This document shows positions 52,829-61,001 of a stretch of 64,000 bases of DNA, piece by piece (position 1 is the first letter of the stretch; each line of letters begins with the position of its first letter). Made by a program: the position numbers and the translations under genes. The notes under the pieces were generated by a model, which had not been told where the DNA came from, searched no databases, and saw nothing but the letters and a program-made list of their open reading frames with translations. This stretch comes from Candidatus Babelota bacterium (GTDB lineage: Bacteria; Babelota; Babeliae; Babelales; Vermiphilaceae), in the NCBI GenBank assembly GCA_003963225.1, contig RXKB01000001.1, forward strand, positions 41,957-105,956, written 5' to 3'.

Positions 52829-53707
52829 TTACGGCCCGGTAGGAACCGGCGGAGTAGGAGTACGCACCAGGTTTGTCAACCGCGTCCGTTGTTCCGGAGT
52901 CAATCGACGACGAGGAACCGTTCCAGAGCCGGCAACGACATCCAAGGCATCTTCATCATCACGCAGGTCAAGTCCACGAGACAAGTCAGCGCTGAAGATC
53001 GCATCCGTTGCAACACATTGTCCACCGGCGCCAGAAGACCTAGCGCGCGCCATGTACATCGTGCGTCCTTCGGATACGGCGTTAAACGCCCGAAGAGTAC
53101 CGGCCTCGCTTGCAGTGTAGGCCACCGTGTTACTGATCGGGATGTTCAGCTGCTGTGCGGCATGAGCCACATCGATGTTGGCACCGACAAAGGTTACGAC
53201 CCAATGGTACTGCTTTTGAACCTGCTGGATAAACTCGGCGGTGGTGTTCTGGGTCCAGGTGTTGTCCCTTACGTTGTCCGCACCATCGGTCATGATGGTG
53301 ATGAACACACGCTCCGTCGAGCAGCGATCGCCGAGTGTGTCCCTCAGCCGGGTCAATGTGTCGCCCACACTGCCATACAGCCTGGTACTGCCATCAGGCT
53401 GGTAGTCAGCTTCGGTGATCTGCTGCAAGGAGACGGAGTCCGTATCAAAGAATCGGACATCCGTGGTGCCGTTAAACACCACCAATGTCACGAGGTTTCG
53501 TTGGTTCGGAAACTGCTGCTCCAACTGGCGGATATTTTGCACCTGCTCGTTAAAGCCAACGATCGTCTGCCTTTGCAAATGCGCCATGGAGCCGCTCGCG
53601 TCCAGGATAAACACATGATGCACGACGGTGCGCTCTTCCTGGGAGACAGTTCCTGAAACACCCGGGATATGAATTTGTGGTAGAGGTTCGGAAAGATTTT
53701 CTGGCAT
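52829..53707 (-). CDS. von Willebrand factor A domain protein
   Basis: 292 residues from ATG 53707. The metal site is DASGSM (residues 36-41) with the later DGSTRLYGSV threonine and MTDGAD aspartate, a complete MIDAS. vWA proteins bind partners through this metal; phage versions are rare and some occur in defence or toxin loci. C-terminus Pro-rich. Confidence 0.87.
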   Translation of the reverse strand: MPENLSEPLPQIHIPGVSGTVSQEERTVVHHVFILDASGSMAHLQRQTIVGFNEQVQNIRQLEQQFPNQRNLVTLVVFNGTTDVRFFDTDSVSLQQITEADYQPDGSTRLYGSVGDTLTRLRDTLGDRCSTERVFITIMTDGADNVRDNTWTQNTTAEFIQQVQKQYHWVVTFVGANIDVAHAAQQLNIPISNTVAYTASEAGTLRAFNAVSEGRTMYMARARSSGAGGQCVATDAIFSADLSRGLDLRDDEDALDVVAGSGTVPRRRLTPEQRTRLTNLVRTPTPPVPTGP

Positions 53708-53708
53708 G

Positions 53709-54200
53709 TTACTCTTCTTCTGGTGGCATCGGAATGGTCTCAAGTTCACGGACTTGCAACGCACCGCATTCGCGGAGTGCTACTGTGATTTCTTTTACCG
53801 TCCGATGGCCGTGTTCTTTGGCAAATGACACCAAGTCCTGAGCAAGAGGACTCAATTCATCGTCCTCAAGCAATATCAGCACGTTTGAAACGTACTTATT
53901 GAAAGCGGCAACCGCCTGGCTCGGATCGGTCCATACCGTTTTACCAAGCTTCAACAATCGGTTGTTCCAAAACAAACCGTACACCGTGGTGCCGGCGCGG
54001 TCAATCAAAAGTCGTGGGACTTTGTGTGGGTAGTTGTACTGGGTATTTGTACCTGGGCTAGCTTCCACCCATTCCCGCACTCTTTTCGCATACTTCTGGT
54101 AACGACTTCCACGAGGGTTAGTTACCCGCTGCTCCACCGCGCCCACAAGGCGAGACATCAGCAGCATACGTTCCTGTTTAGTACGATTGGGTGTAGACAT
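53709..54200 (-). CDS. hypothetical protein, 163 aa, 52-57 kb set
   Basis: Strand TTVYGLFWNNRLLKLGK, turn VWTDPSQAVAAFNKYV, then helices with ALRECGALQVREL at the end; same order of elements as 52319 and 56414. Overlaps the upstream gene by one base. Confidence 0.68.
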   Translation of the reverse strand: MSTPNRTKQERMLLMSRLVGAVEQRVTNPRGSRYQKYAKRVREWVEASPGTNTQYNYPHKVPRLLIDRAGTTVYGLFWNNRLLKLGKTVWTDPSQAVAAFNKYVSNVLILLEDDELSPLAQDLVSFAKEHGHRTVKEITVALRECGALQVRELETIPMPPEEE

Positions 54201-55210
54201 TACGGTTTACTTTCTTCGTTGGCGGTGACGCTCAGCTTGTTTATCGGGACTATCTGCACGGAGTTCTTGAACCAGTGGTCCAGAAGTTTTTCCCTCTGAC
54301 GCTCCACTTTCAACCAGTCCCGCCAACCTTCTGGAGACTGAGCGATCCAGTTTTGGATAGACTGGATCACCGCAGTCTGTACTGCCGCCATCGCATTCTT
54401 TTGGTTGGGGAAGCTGACACGACCGAAGAGCGGCGTGAGTTTTCCGTCGATCAATATCACAACACCTGGGTTAGGTGTCACTTGGTCGATGACACGAGCG
54501 AGCTGCCGTCCTAGTATGCCTACTTCTCGGTCATTCGGCGTCTTAGGTACCGGGGACTTCCCATACAAGACACGCAAGTTACGAGGTTTGTGCAGGATAA
54601 CCTGGATATGCCGGTCTTTTGTGACGGTTGTCGCATCTTCTTCCCATCGAAGAAAATTATGCGGTTGCTCGATTTTTCCGTACAAAACATCCGGGTGAGA
54701 TATGATGAAGCCGTCTGGTACGGAAAAGGTCACCTTACTGTCGCGCAAATACGTCAATCGTCCTGGCGTCGTAATCTCCGTGCGTCCATTGATGTCAGGT
54801 TCAGACGCCTTCACCAGGATTTCTTCCTTAGGAGTTGTAGCCTGAAACGAAACATCTACCGGATGTACCTGGTCATAAACGGCGACATATCGCTCGTTTC
54901 TTTTGGTAGGCGTCAACGTCAACGTTGGAGACGTACCTAACACGCCCTTAGTTCGAGGATGAATCCATTGCTTGAAGGACGCAAATCCGATCTGTGCTGG
55001 TACCCGGAAGACATACTGTGCCCCATCTTCACACAGGAAGGGTGCAGGAGTCAGACGAACCCAGTATTTCTCCAAGTCGCCAGGCTCACAATCGACCGTA
55101 ACTTGCTTGATGCCGTCTACATCGATCGTGATACGTAATGGATCTACAACAGGGCTGTCGGCTTGGGCCTTTGTCTTTGCGTCAACGGCGGAAACTTTGT
55201 CCTTAGGCAT
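54200..55210 (-). CDS. hypothetical protein, 336 aa
   Basis: N-terminal two thirds are beta-rich (LRITIDVDGIKQVTVDCE; VDVSFQATTPKEEILVKASE), like adhesin or Ig-type repeats. The C-terminal part GVVILIDGKLTPLFGRVSF and KNAMAAVQTAVIQSIQNW matches the set described at 52319, so this may be a fusion. ATG 55210 lies 7 bases after TACCAT. Confidence 0.68.
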   Translation of the reverse strand: MPKDKVSAVDAKTKAQADSPVVDPLRITIDVDGIKQVTVDCEPGDLEKYWVRLTPAPFLCEDGAQYVFRVPAQIGFASFKQWIHPRTKGVLGTSPTLTLTPTKRNERYVAVYDQVHPVDVSFQATTPKEEILVKASEPDINGRTEITTPGRLTYLRDSKVTFSVPDGFIISHPDVLYGKIEQPHNFLRWEEDATTVTKDRHIQVILHKPRNLRVLYGKSPVPKTPNDREVGILGRQLARVIDQVTPNPGVVILIDGKLTPLFGRVSFPNQKNAMAAVQTAVIQSIQNWIAQSPEGWRDWLKVERQREKLLDHWFKNSVQIVPINKLSVTANEESKP

Positions 55211-55252
55211 AGTTGCTATGGTACCACACAATAATTACCAAGTCGACTTGAG

Positions 55253-55654
55253 TTAAGACAGCCCTTGTCCGCGCTCGGCCAGCTTGACGACCGGTTCAAT
55301 CCGGATCAGTCCTTCGGCAAGTGCCTGGTCCACAAGCTTTTTCTTAACTCCAACATTCCGGTAGCCTATTGCTTGGCACAGGGTCCAATACTCACGACGC
55401 CTGACTTCACCAGGGTCATTAAGCCACATTGCAGGCTCTGGAAACATACCTTGCCGGATGATTTCCGAGAGCTTGTTGTACAGGCTATTACGGGCGAACC
55501 CAGGCTTGGCGAAAACGTCGTTATCGTAAGGAGCTTGGTGCTGCCCTAGGAATATTGCATATTGGGTAGATCGTTCTGGTTCAGGCCGCCCCGCGGCAAT
55601 GCGCAGGGCAGCCATAGCCTGTTCGATCACCTGTTCGTCAGGCAGGTCTTCCAT
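55253..55654 (-). CDS. hypothetical protein, 133 aa, 52-57 kb set
   Basis: STQYAIFLGQHQAPYDNDVF, FARNSLYNKLSEIIRQG, KKKLVDQALAEGLIRIEPV: strand, turn, helices, then a final LIRIEPV strand as in the related genes. Follows the 55657 gene by two bases. Confidence 0.67.
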   Translation of the reverse strand: MEDLPDEQVIEQAMAALRIAAGRPEPERSTQYAIFLGQHQAPYDNDVFAKPGFARNSLYNKLSEIIRQGMFPEPAMWLNDPGEVRRREYWTLCQAIGYRNVGVKKKLVDQALAEGLIRIEPVVKLAERGQGLS

Positions 55655-55656
55655 GG

Positions 55657-56031
55657 TTATGGGATAGCAACGCGGATGGGAGGTGTAGGCCTTGCCGGCG
55701 GCCCGGCGTACAACAGTTCGCGGTTGAACGCGGCGTCGACAGCGGCCTTGCGGAGCGCAGGTTTGCGTTTCAGGGCGTTACGCACCTGGGCTACGACGTT
55801 GGTAGGCTGCCGCCCCTTGAGGGCCTTGGTAAGGCCGGGAGCGAGCTTGGAGACGGCTTGGCGAGCCGCCGTCGGCGTCGCGTAGAATCGCTTACCGAAC
55901 ATCTGGCTGCCGACGAAGAGTGTCAGCTTGGGCTTGCCGGCCTGGTTGTTGCCTGCTTCATTGACGGCGTCGCAGAAGAGGTTGATGATTTGGTCGTCGG
56001 TCAATTTTGCTGCTTTCGGAGTCTTGCTCAT
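55657..56031 (-). CDS. hypothetical protein, 124 aa, 52-57 kb set
   Basis: KLTLFVGSQMFGKRFYATPT followed by AARQAVSKLAPGLTKAL fits the set; basic helical C-terminus and Pro-rich end. Start overlaps the upstream gene (ATGA). Confidence 0.67.
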   Translation of the reverse strand: MSKTPKAAKLTDDQIINLFCDAVNEAGNNQAGKPKLTLFVGSQMFGKRFYATPTAARQAVSKLAPGLTKALKGRQPTNVVAQVRNALKRKPALRKAAVDAAFNRELLYAGPPARPTPPIRVAIP

Positions 56032-56414
56032 GATGTGAGTCCTGTGTTTGTTCTGTCGAAGTTTGAGGCCCGGTATTCTACGATACCGCTCTCTTCCATT
56101 TGCTTGATAACCCGCTCAAGAGCAGGTCGTTCATAGCGTTTCCATTGCTCCCACGGCATCTCGCGATTCTCGCGCCTCCGTGGGTAATATATCAAGTCGT
56201 ACAGTCGACGGCGCAACATCCGGCGCAACGCCGATCGACACGCCGCTTGGCTAGTACGGGTTCTTTCGCCCCACGGAACGCGTCCGTTGACGACCAGGAT
56301 ATACTGCACCGGGATGTTCCCGCCTGGCCGAGCTGGAGGAGTGAGCCCCTCCAGTATCTGCGGCATCAGCGCGTTGATCTCGGTGATTTCTTGTGTGTAG
56401 CCGTCTTGTGCCAT
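56028..56414 (-). CDS. hypothetical protein, 128 aa, 52-57 kb set
   Basis: VQYILVVNGRVPWGERTRTS followed by AACRSALRRMLRRRLYDLIY; ends ESGIVEYRASN. ATG 56414 overlaps the previous stop (ATGA); the longer frame lies antiphase in the next gene. Confidence 0.68.
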   Translation of the reverse strand: MAQDGYTQEITEINALMPQILEGLTPPARPGGNIPVQYILVVNGRVPWGERTRTSQAACRSALRRMLRRRLYDLIYYPRRRENREMPWEQWKRYERPALERVIKQMEESGIVEYRASNFDRTNTGLTS

Positions 56415-56821
56415 TAGCCGATAAGTGTTTGAGTTGGAGCAGGTATCGGGTCCGGAATTGCACTGCCTTGCAACTCCATGTATTCGATGAAGGCCGTTTC
56501 CTCCAGATAACCAACCAGTTGGTCGATGTACGTCCGGTAAGCCTTCTTGTAACACCAATTCTTTGGAAGGCGGTTCGTAAGCTCATGATGCCCCGACAAC
56601 GCCCAACGACCGGCATCTCGCAGCCACTTGACTACGGCGTCATGTGCGCTTTCTCGTGAATGAAAGAACGCCATGCCTTGTATCGAACGGATTCGGCCGT
56701 TCCAACGAACAACCCAAAGGGCGCCGTGGCGCGTGCCAGCGTAAGCCTTCAGCCTCTCCAGAAAAAACTCCGGAGAGACTCCACCCACGGTAAGGTCAGG
56801 CAGCGACGGTAGTGTTGCCAT
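56414..56821 (-). CDS. hypothetical protein, 135 aa, 52-57 kb set
   Basis: GALWVVRWNGRIRSIQGMAF, HSRESAHDAVVKWLRDAG, LTNRLPKNWCYKKAY and FIEYMELQG give the clearest example of the shared layout. Confidence 0.7.
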   Translation of the reverse strand: MATLPSLPDLTVGGVSPEFFLERLKAYAGTRHGALWVVRWNGRIRSIQGMAFFHSRESAHDAVVKWLRDAGRWALSGHHELTNRLPKNWCYKKAYRTYIDQLVGYLEETAFIEYMELQGSAIPDPIPAPTQTLIG

Positions 56822-57041
56822 CTGTCTTGGAGGTTACGGGTTGTGCTTCGGTCGCCGGCGTACGAATGATGGTCAGTGTTTGGCCTTCTTCGTCGACGAT
56901 GTCGACAGTCGACGCCTTTTCAAACTCCTCCTCACGTTTTCTGGTCTCTGCTCCCCACTTGGTAGTGGTGCGAAGACAAAGGCCTATAAATGCAACGAAC
57001 GCAATTGCGCCCGCAAAACCGATAATTTCGTTTGAGGTCAT
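56796..57041 (-). CDS. small membrane protein, 81 aa
   Basis: MTSNEIIGFAGAIAFVAFIG is one transmembrane helix at the N-terminus; the rest is a charged cytoplasmic tail. ATG 57041 overlaps the end of the next gene upstream by one base. Confidence 0.68.
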   Translation of the reverse strand: MTSNEIIGFAGAIAFVAFIGLCLRTTTKWGAETRKREEEFEKASTVDIVDEEGQTLTIIRTPATEAQPVTSKTDGNTTVAA

Positions 57042-57394
57042 TATCCAATGCTGATTGCTGCGGTGGTCTCCGGAACCGGAGTATTTGGACGCCCGGCGTC
57101 TATCACAAGCTGGTTTGCGGCATCGGCGTTGGCCCATTGCCGCAAAGTTGTCTTGATCTGCATGATCGCCGCATCGTCTGTGAAAAAGAAGAGCATTTGC
57201 CCGAGATGTGGAGTTGTGGTCTCGTACGAGATCAGCAACTTCATCTTCGTGCCCGGAGGATCACCGGTTGGAATTTGTTGCCCGACTTGGTTTACTGCCG
57301 TACCTGGTGGTTCGGGAGCTAACATGGAGATGGAGACGAGGCGCTCTCTGGGAATCAAGTGAAGAAACCCAGCAGCGTCAGTAACTGTAAGCAT
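57041..57394 (-). CDS. hypothetical protein, 117 aa
   Basis: MLTVTDAAGFLHLIPRERLV, beta-rich with a Pro/Gly turn region and MLFFFTDDAAIMQIKTTLRQ. No family recognised. Confidence 0.65.
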   Translation of the reverse strand: MLTVTDAAGFLHLIPRERLVSISMLAPEPPGTAVNQVGQQIPTGDPPGTKMKLLISYETTTPHLGQMLFFFTDDAAIMQIKTTLRQWANADAANQLVIDAGRPNTPVPETTAAISIG

Positions 57395-57629
57395 GATTGG
57401 TACGAAATTCAGTCAAAGCGCGAAGACCACGCCGAAACTCTTCAGCCTGCAACGTGTTGCCTTGCGCTTCATAATTCTTGGCAGCCTCTTCAACTCCAGA
57501 CTGCGTGTAATAGACATCACTTGGCTCACTAGCTACTGCAAAGGTATCGTCAAAAACCACAAGGGTCTCGGATTTATCTTGCGGCAGAAAGAGGCCAGAG
57601 AACTTAAGGACTACGATTCCGGATGTCAT
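57378..57629 (-). CDS. hypothetical protein, 83 aa
   Basis: MTSGIVVLKFSGLFLPQDKS, then a helix QSGVEEAAKNYEAQGNTLQA. Overlaps both neighbours by a few bases. Confidence 0.63.
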   Translation of the reverse strand: MTSGIVVLKFSGLFLPQDKSETLVVFDDTFAVASEPSDVYYTQSGVEEAAKNYEAQGNTLQAEEFRRGLRALTEFRTNHAYSY

Positions 57630-57949
57630 CGCAGCACAACTCCTTCGATAACCCACGCAGAACTTGTCAGCTCAGCAAGCTTCTGCTTGTAGAGGTCGTT
57701 GACGTCCTGCATGGCTTTGTCTCGTTCGGCCTCAAGGCGCCGAAGCTCCGCATGGAAGCGCCGGCCATCTTTCAAGCTGAACTCATAGCGTGGAGAAAAA
57801 TGATACCCTTTTCCGAAGTTCTCAGTCTCCACACTACCGTTTGGCTGGCGGACACCTGGTCCTCCCAGCAGAAAAGGGAAGAGATCGTACTTCCAGAAAT
57901 AGTATTTACGTTTTGGTTGGGGCTTGTCCTGTTTGTTGGGGCTGCTCAT
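57626..57949 (-). CDS. hypothetical protein, 107 aa
   Basis: MSSPNKQDKPQPKRKYYFWK, Tyr/Phe-rich middle and a C-terminal coiled coil LRRLEAERDKAMQDVNDLYK. ATGA overlap with the next gene. Confidence 0.65.
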   Translation of the reverse strand: MSSPNKQDKPQPKRKYYFWKYDLFPFLLGGPGVRQPNGSVETENFGKGYHFSPRYEFSLKDGRRFHAELRRLEAERDKAMQDVNDLYKQKLAELTSSAWVIEGVVLR

Positions 57950-58079
57950 TGATTGAAGGTTTTGACTTCTTCGGCGGGCGAGGACCAGCTCTAGCGGCCC
58001 GGCCTGCGTCCTGTTTTCCTGAACGTGCGTATAACCACAACAACCCAAGCAAAAGCCAAAAGGTTAGATCACTGGGCAC
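57906..58079 (-). CDS. possible 57-aa membrane protein
   Basis: GTG 58079 lies in the end of the upstream gene; product MPSDLTFWLLLGLLWLYARS is a short transmembrane helix followed by a basic Pro-rich tail. Overlaps the 57949 gene by 44 bases. Confidence 0.45.
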   Translation of the reverse strand: MPSDLTFWLLLGLLWLYARSGKQDAGRAARAGPRPPKKSKPSINEQPQQTGQAPTKT

Positions 58080-58632
58080 AGGTTACTGGCTTTGCAGAGT
58101 CGTAGCGCTCCAAAGGTACAATTCCTGAGGTAGCATCAGAAGCTGATAGGGCTTTTACGAGCCGATGAGGATCCCAACCGGACGCTCTTAGCGCCTCAGT
58201 CTCGGTCAAGGCGTCCATCAGCTCCCGATATTGCGGTAGCTGCGTCGCCTGCTCCATTGTCAGACCTTTAGCGGCGTCGCTTGTCTGAAATACGGTGCGA
58301 AGGGTGACCAACGGGTCGATCATCTTGTCCATGACCGCTTGCATGGTGTTGAGCTGGTACTGGGTTACCGCCACACGTCTGGTCACTTTCTGACAAATGC
58401 CAACCACGTCTGACCGATATCTGTTGCAGCTTGGGCATAGGATGACCCTCGGATAGGTTACGTCCGGGTCAAGGCGGTACCTTTCCCCACATTTTTGGCA
58501 CTCAAGGCACTGTATTTGTACTGCACCTTCGTCCAACATGTTTAGCAAAAATGACTGCCAAAGCTTTTCGGCACTAATGACTCCGGCGCGATAAGCCTGG
58601 TCTACATCTTCCTTTGTGTAGTTTTCTGGCAT
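58069..58632 (-). CDS. zinc-ribbon protein, 187 aa
   Basis: CLECQKCGERYRLDPDV and ILCPSCNRYRSD form a Cys4 ribbon near residues 40-70. N-terminal helix MPENYTKEDVDQAYRAGVIS and helical C-terminus. Possibly nucleic-acid binding. Confidence 0.7.
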   Translation of the reverse strand: MPENYTKEDVDQAYRAGVISAEKLWQSFLLNMLDEGAVQIQCLECQKCGERYRLDPDVTYPRVILCPSCNRYRSDVVGICQKVTRRVAVTQYQLNTMQAVMDKMIDPLVTLRTVFQTSDAAKGLTMEQATQLPQYRELMDALTETEALRASGWDPHRLVKALSASDATSGIVPLERYDSAKPVTCAQ

Positions 58633-58641
58633 GCTGGTGGA

Positions 58642-59025
58642 TCAGTGGTATTGTCTCGTGCCAACCGTTATGTACGTCCACACACGGTGGTCAGATGGAT
58701 AGTGAGTGCGGAGCATGCGCACCAATGGGTTTCTCGGCGACAGGAAAAGCTTCATGCCGTATCCTGCGTTCGGATTCCAATTGACGGGCTGTCTTGGGTG
58801 CGCCGGCTCATATAGTTGGCGGAATTCTTCGACCGTTTCAACAAGTCGGGCAGGATTTGCCCGGATCAAGCGGACCAACCGCATGAAATCGAAAGACATC
58901 AGTCTATTTTCGACGTGATCTGCATAACGGGCAAAGGTCGTGGCAACGCTTAACAAAAGCTCCGAGTCGTAGTTGTCTCCCACGTCGGTTCGAAGAACGC
59001 CGAAGCGCTCCGCGTCAGTCTTCAT
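58642..59025 (-). CDS. hypothetical protein, 127 aa
   Basis: MKTDAERFGVLRTDVGDNYD start; helical with LVRLIRANPARLVETVEEFR and NPNAGYGMKLFL. ATG 59025 chosen since the longer frame overlaps the upstream gene's end. Confidence 0.67.
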   Translation of the reverse strand: MKTDAERFGVLRTDVGDNYDSELLLSVATTFARYADHVENRLMSFDFMRLVRLIRANPARLVETVEEFRQLYEPAHPRQPVNWNPNAGYGMKLFLSPRNPLVRMLRTHYPSDHRVWTYITVGTRQYH

Positions 59026-59033
59026 ACTGTGGC

Positions 59034-59285
59034 TCAGTCGTGCCCGAGTTGGTTCAACTGCTTGGAAATCTCGGGGCACATGCCTCCGAGCTTCTTATAT
59101 CGTGCATCGAACGCCTCAGCTTCAGGTGTTCCCTTACGGAAATACGGGTGGCCGGCCTCGGCGAATCGCACCAACCAGCACATCTGATATCGTGATAGCC
59201 CTTCGATGCGTTTCAGCTCAAGTTCGAGTGGGAGCTGCCCGCTGATGATCGCGGAGGCCGACAGTTCATTTGGATCCGTCTTCAT
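59034..59285 (-). CDS. hypothetical protein, 83 aa
   Basis: MKTDPNELSASAIISGQLPL; helical with EGLSRYQMCWLVRFAEAGHP. Function unknown. Confidence 0.65.
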   Translation of the reverse strand: MKTDPNELSASAIISGQLPLELELKRIEGLSRYQMCWLVRFAEAGHPYFRKGTPEAEAFDARYKKLGGMCPEISKQLNQLGHD

Positions 59286-59526
59286 GCTTTTTCTTTAGCC
59301 ATGCAGATACTTCTCTTGGAAGCAGCATGCCGTCTTGTGTTTTCTTCCACTGCCCGCGACCAAATAAATCGGGGTGTGAAAGTCCTTTGATTTTCCAGGC
59401 CTGACTCTGACGACGTTCACCGGATTCAGAATAGGCGACGACTCCTCCGCCGTCGCCACATTTCCATTTCCAACGAACACCACCAACACGAATCAGCCTT
59501 CCAGGACGCTTCTCAAACGTCGCCAT
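59266..59526 (-). CDS. hypothetical protein, 86 aa
   Basis: Trp/Gly-rich beta protein (RVGGVRWKWKCGDGGGVVAY) with a lysine-rich end. Overlaps the next gene by 20 bases. May be a small WGR- or SH3-like fold; unproven. Confidence 0.62.
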   Translation of the reverse strand: MATFEKRPGRLIRVGGVRWKWKCGDGGGVVAYSESGERRQSQAWKIKGLSHPDLFGRGQWKKTQDGMLLPREVSAWLKKKHEDGSK

Positions 59527-59762
59527 CAGATAGGTGTGGAGATATCCATGTCGATACCTCCCGGAATACCTGTGTTGAGCATGTCACCCATGCACATGTT
59601 GTAGCTTCGGCGGGCATCCTCATTTCGACGCTCTTGCTCCGCGTCGTCGGCGCGTCGCTGACAGGTGTCACAGCGACCGAGGTGGTTGATACTATATCGT
59701 GGGACCGAACGACTGCACATGACACACTTCACAACATTTGGGTAAGTTGCGCTCTCGCTCAT
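59526..59762 (-). CDS. zinc-ribbon protein, 78 aa
   Basis: CVMCSRSVPRY and CDTCQRRADD make a Cys4 site in the first half. Start overlaps the upstream stop (ATGA). Function unknown. Confidence 0.66.
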   Translation of the reverse strand: MSESATYPNVVKCVMCSRSVPRYSINHLGRCDTCQRRADDAEQERRNEDARRSYNMCMGDMLNTGIPGGIDMDISTPI

Positions 59763-60442
59763 ACTGCCTCTTCTTTCTGTGTACGGACCACTTTGTGTTC
59801 GATCAATCTCCAGCCTGTGATCTTCGGTGCTGGACCTCGATCCCAGTCGTGAGCCTTCTTTCGCGCCTCCGGGTAGCCTTTGGCGCGCTCTTTCAGCCAC
59901 TCGATGGTCTTTTTCGAGGGCCTTTCGCTGAAAAAGATGGCGACAGACTGATAAGCGGGGAAACCTCCTACCTTTTTGCGCCCTTTTACCTCTTTTTCTT
60001 CCTTGTCCAGACGGGCAAGCTCTTTCCGTATGTCTTTTTCACTCCAACCGTAGGTCGGTTTGGTGGAATAGAGCTTAATTCGGTCACGATTTGAAGCAAT
60101 TTCTGCAAGTTGCCTCGTTTTGTACTCCTCCAGCGCCTTTACCTCGTCTCCGACCTTGTAATGACCACCCATACCATCGTTACGCCACCCTGGAGTAGGA
60201 TAAATGGTGCAAGGACGGTGGCAACCACGGTCATCCGGCTCAGAAATGACAATGTCGTCAAAATCTACCGGTGGTTTGTTCTTTTTGGCGTCTTCTCCGA
60301 AGATATTCGCCATTTTGTCACCAACTCCACACTCACCGAGCTGTCCAGTGAGGTAAGCAGTCAGTTCACGCTCAAAATTCCCTGAATAGGAATCCGTATC
60401 TATCACCAGCAACCAACAATCACTGTTAATGCTTTCGACCAT
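59759..60442 (-). CDS. conserved phage protein, 227 aa
   Basis: MVESINSDCWLLVIDTDSYS and FERELTAYLTGQLGECGVGD resemble a phage protein group I have seen without a known function; later CTIYPTPGWRNDGMGGHY and a coiled-coil region. ATG 60442 chosen for the AGAGG upstream. First gene of the final minus-strand chain. Confidence 0.67.
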   Translation of the reverse strand: MVESINSDCWLLVIDTDSYSGNFERELTAYLTGQLGECGVGDKMANIFGEDAKKNKPPVDFDDIVISEPDDRGCHRPCTIYPTPGWRNDGMGGHYKVGDEVKALEEYKTRQLAEIASNRDRIKLYSTKPTYGWSEKDIRKELARLDKEEKEVKGRKKVGGFPAYQSVAIFFSERPSKKTIEWLKERAKGYPEARKKAHDWDRGPAPKITGWRLIEHKVVRTQKEEAV

Positions 60443-60485
60443 ATGCCTCTCGTAGTTAAAAGAAAGTCTCGACCGAAATAACAAT

Positions 60486-60517
60486 GCTGCCATCCCCGTT
60501 GTCTCAGGGATGGCAGC
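60486..60517 (-). terminator. hairpin, weak terminator
   Basis: GCTGCCATCCC/GGGATGGCAGC 11-bp perfect stem; only ATTGTTATTT follows on the minus strand, so termination may be factor-assisted. Confidence 0.55.
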
Positions 60518-60607
60518 ACGTTATGAACCGCAAGCACTCATGAATACAGACAATCAACAATTCCAGAACAGGCATAGCCGATGCCTGGAGGGCCGAACGA
60601 TCCCTCT
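60518..60607 (-). ncRNA. short transcript between promoter and hairpin (tentative)
   Basis: About 90 bases from the TATAAT at 60613-60618 to the hairpin, with an internal AGGCAT/ATGCCT hairpin. Only a 23-codon frame is present. Candidate small RNA. Confidence 0.35.
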
Positions 60608-60612
60608 ACCCT

Positions 60613-60618
60613 ATTATA
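60613..60618 (-). promoter_or_regulatory. TATAAT box
   Basis: Minus-strand TATAAT in the same GGGTATAAT context as the other C-tract promoters; no clear -35 box. Confidence 0.45.
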
Positions 60619-60638
60619 CCCTCAGAAGACCCCCTTTT

Positions 60639-61001
60639 TTAGCCCGGAGGGGGAGTCTCCCCGTTAGACATCGCCATAAAACGGTCGTAAACCGTCTGCA
60701 TCTCCCTGTAGTCCTCCAGTCGCCATCTCGGATGGCTACGATTACGGAAATGCTCACAGTCTGCCTCGATTTCCATATCTATCCGGTCATGGAGGTTGCC
60801 TGGACGAGAGGAATGATAGGTTCTGATGGCGCATTCCATCGCCTCCAGACTCGTGAGCATTCTTTTCAACCTCCCTATGTGGGTTTCCAGCTCGGTAACC
60901 GCCTTTCTCAGGGTGTACGTCGCCTCCGGAGCGCGCAAGGCTTCGGTAATCTTGTCAACCGTCCACAGTAGCTCTGTTTTCCAGCCTGTATGTCTGCTCA
61001 T
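60639..61001 (-). CDS. hypothetical coiled-coil protein, 120 aa
   Basis: MSRHTGWKTELLWTVDKITE; continuous helices (LETHIGRLKRMLTSLEAMEC). Ends at TAA just before an A-run. Overlaps the Pth2-like gene by four bases. Confidence 0.65.
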   Translation of the reverse strand: MSRHTGWKTELLWTVDKITEALRAPEATYTLRKAVTELETHIGRLKRMLTSLEAMECAIRTYHSSRPGNLHDRIDMEIEADCEHFRNRSHPRWRLEDYREMQTVYDRFMAMSNGETPPPG

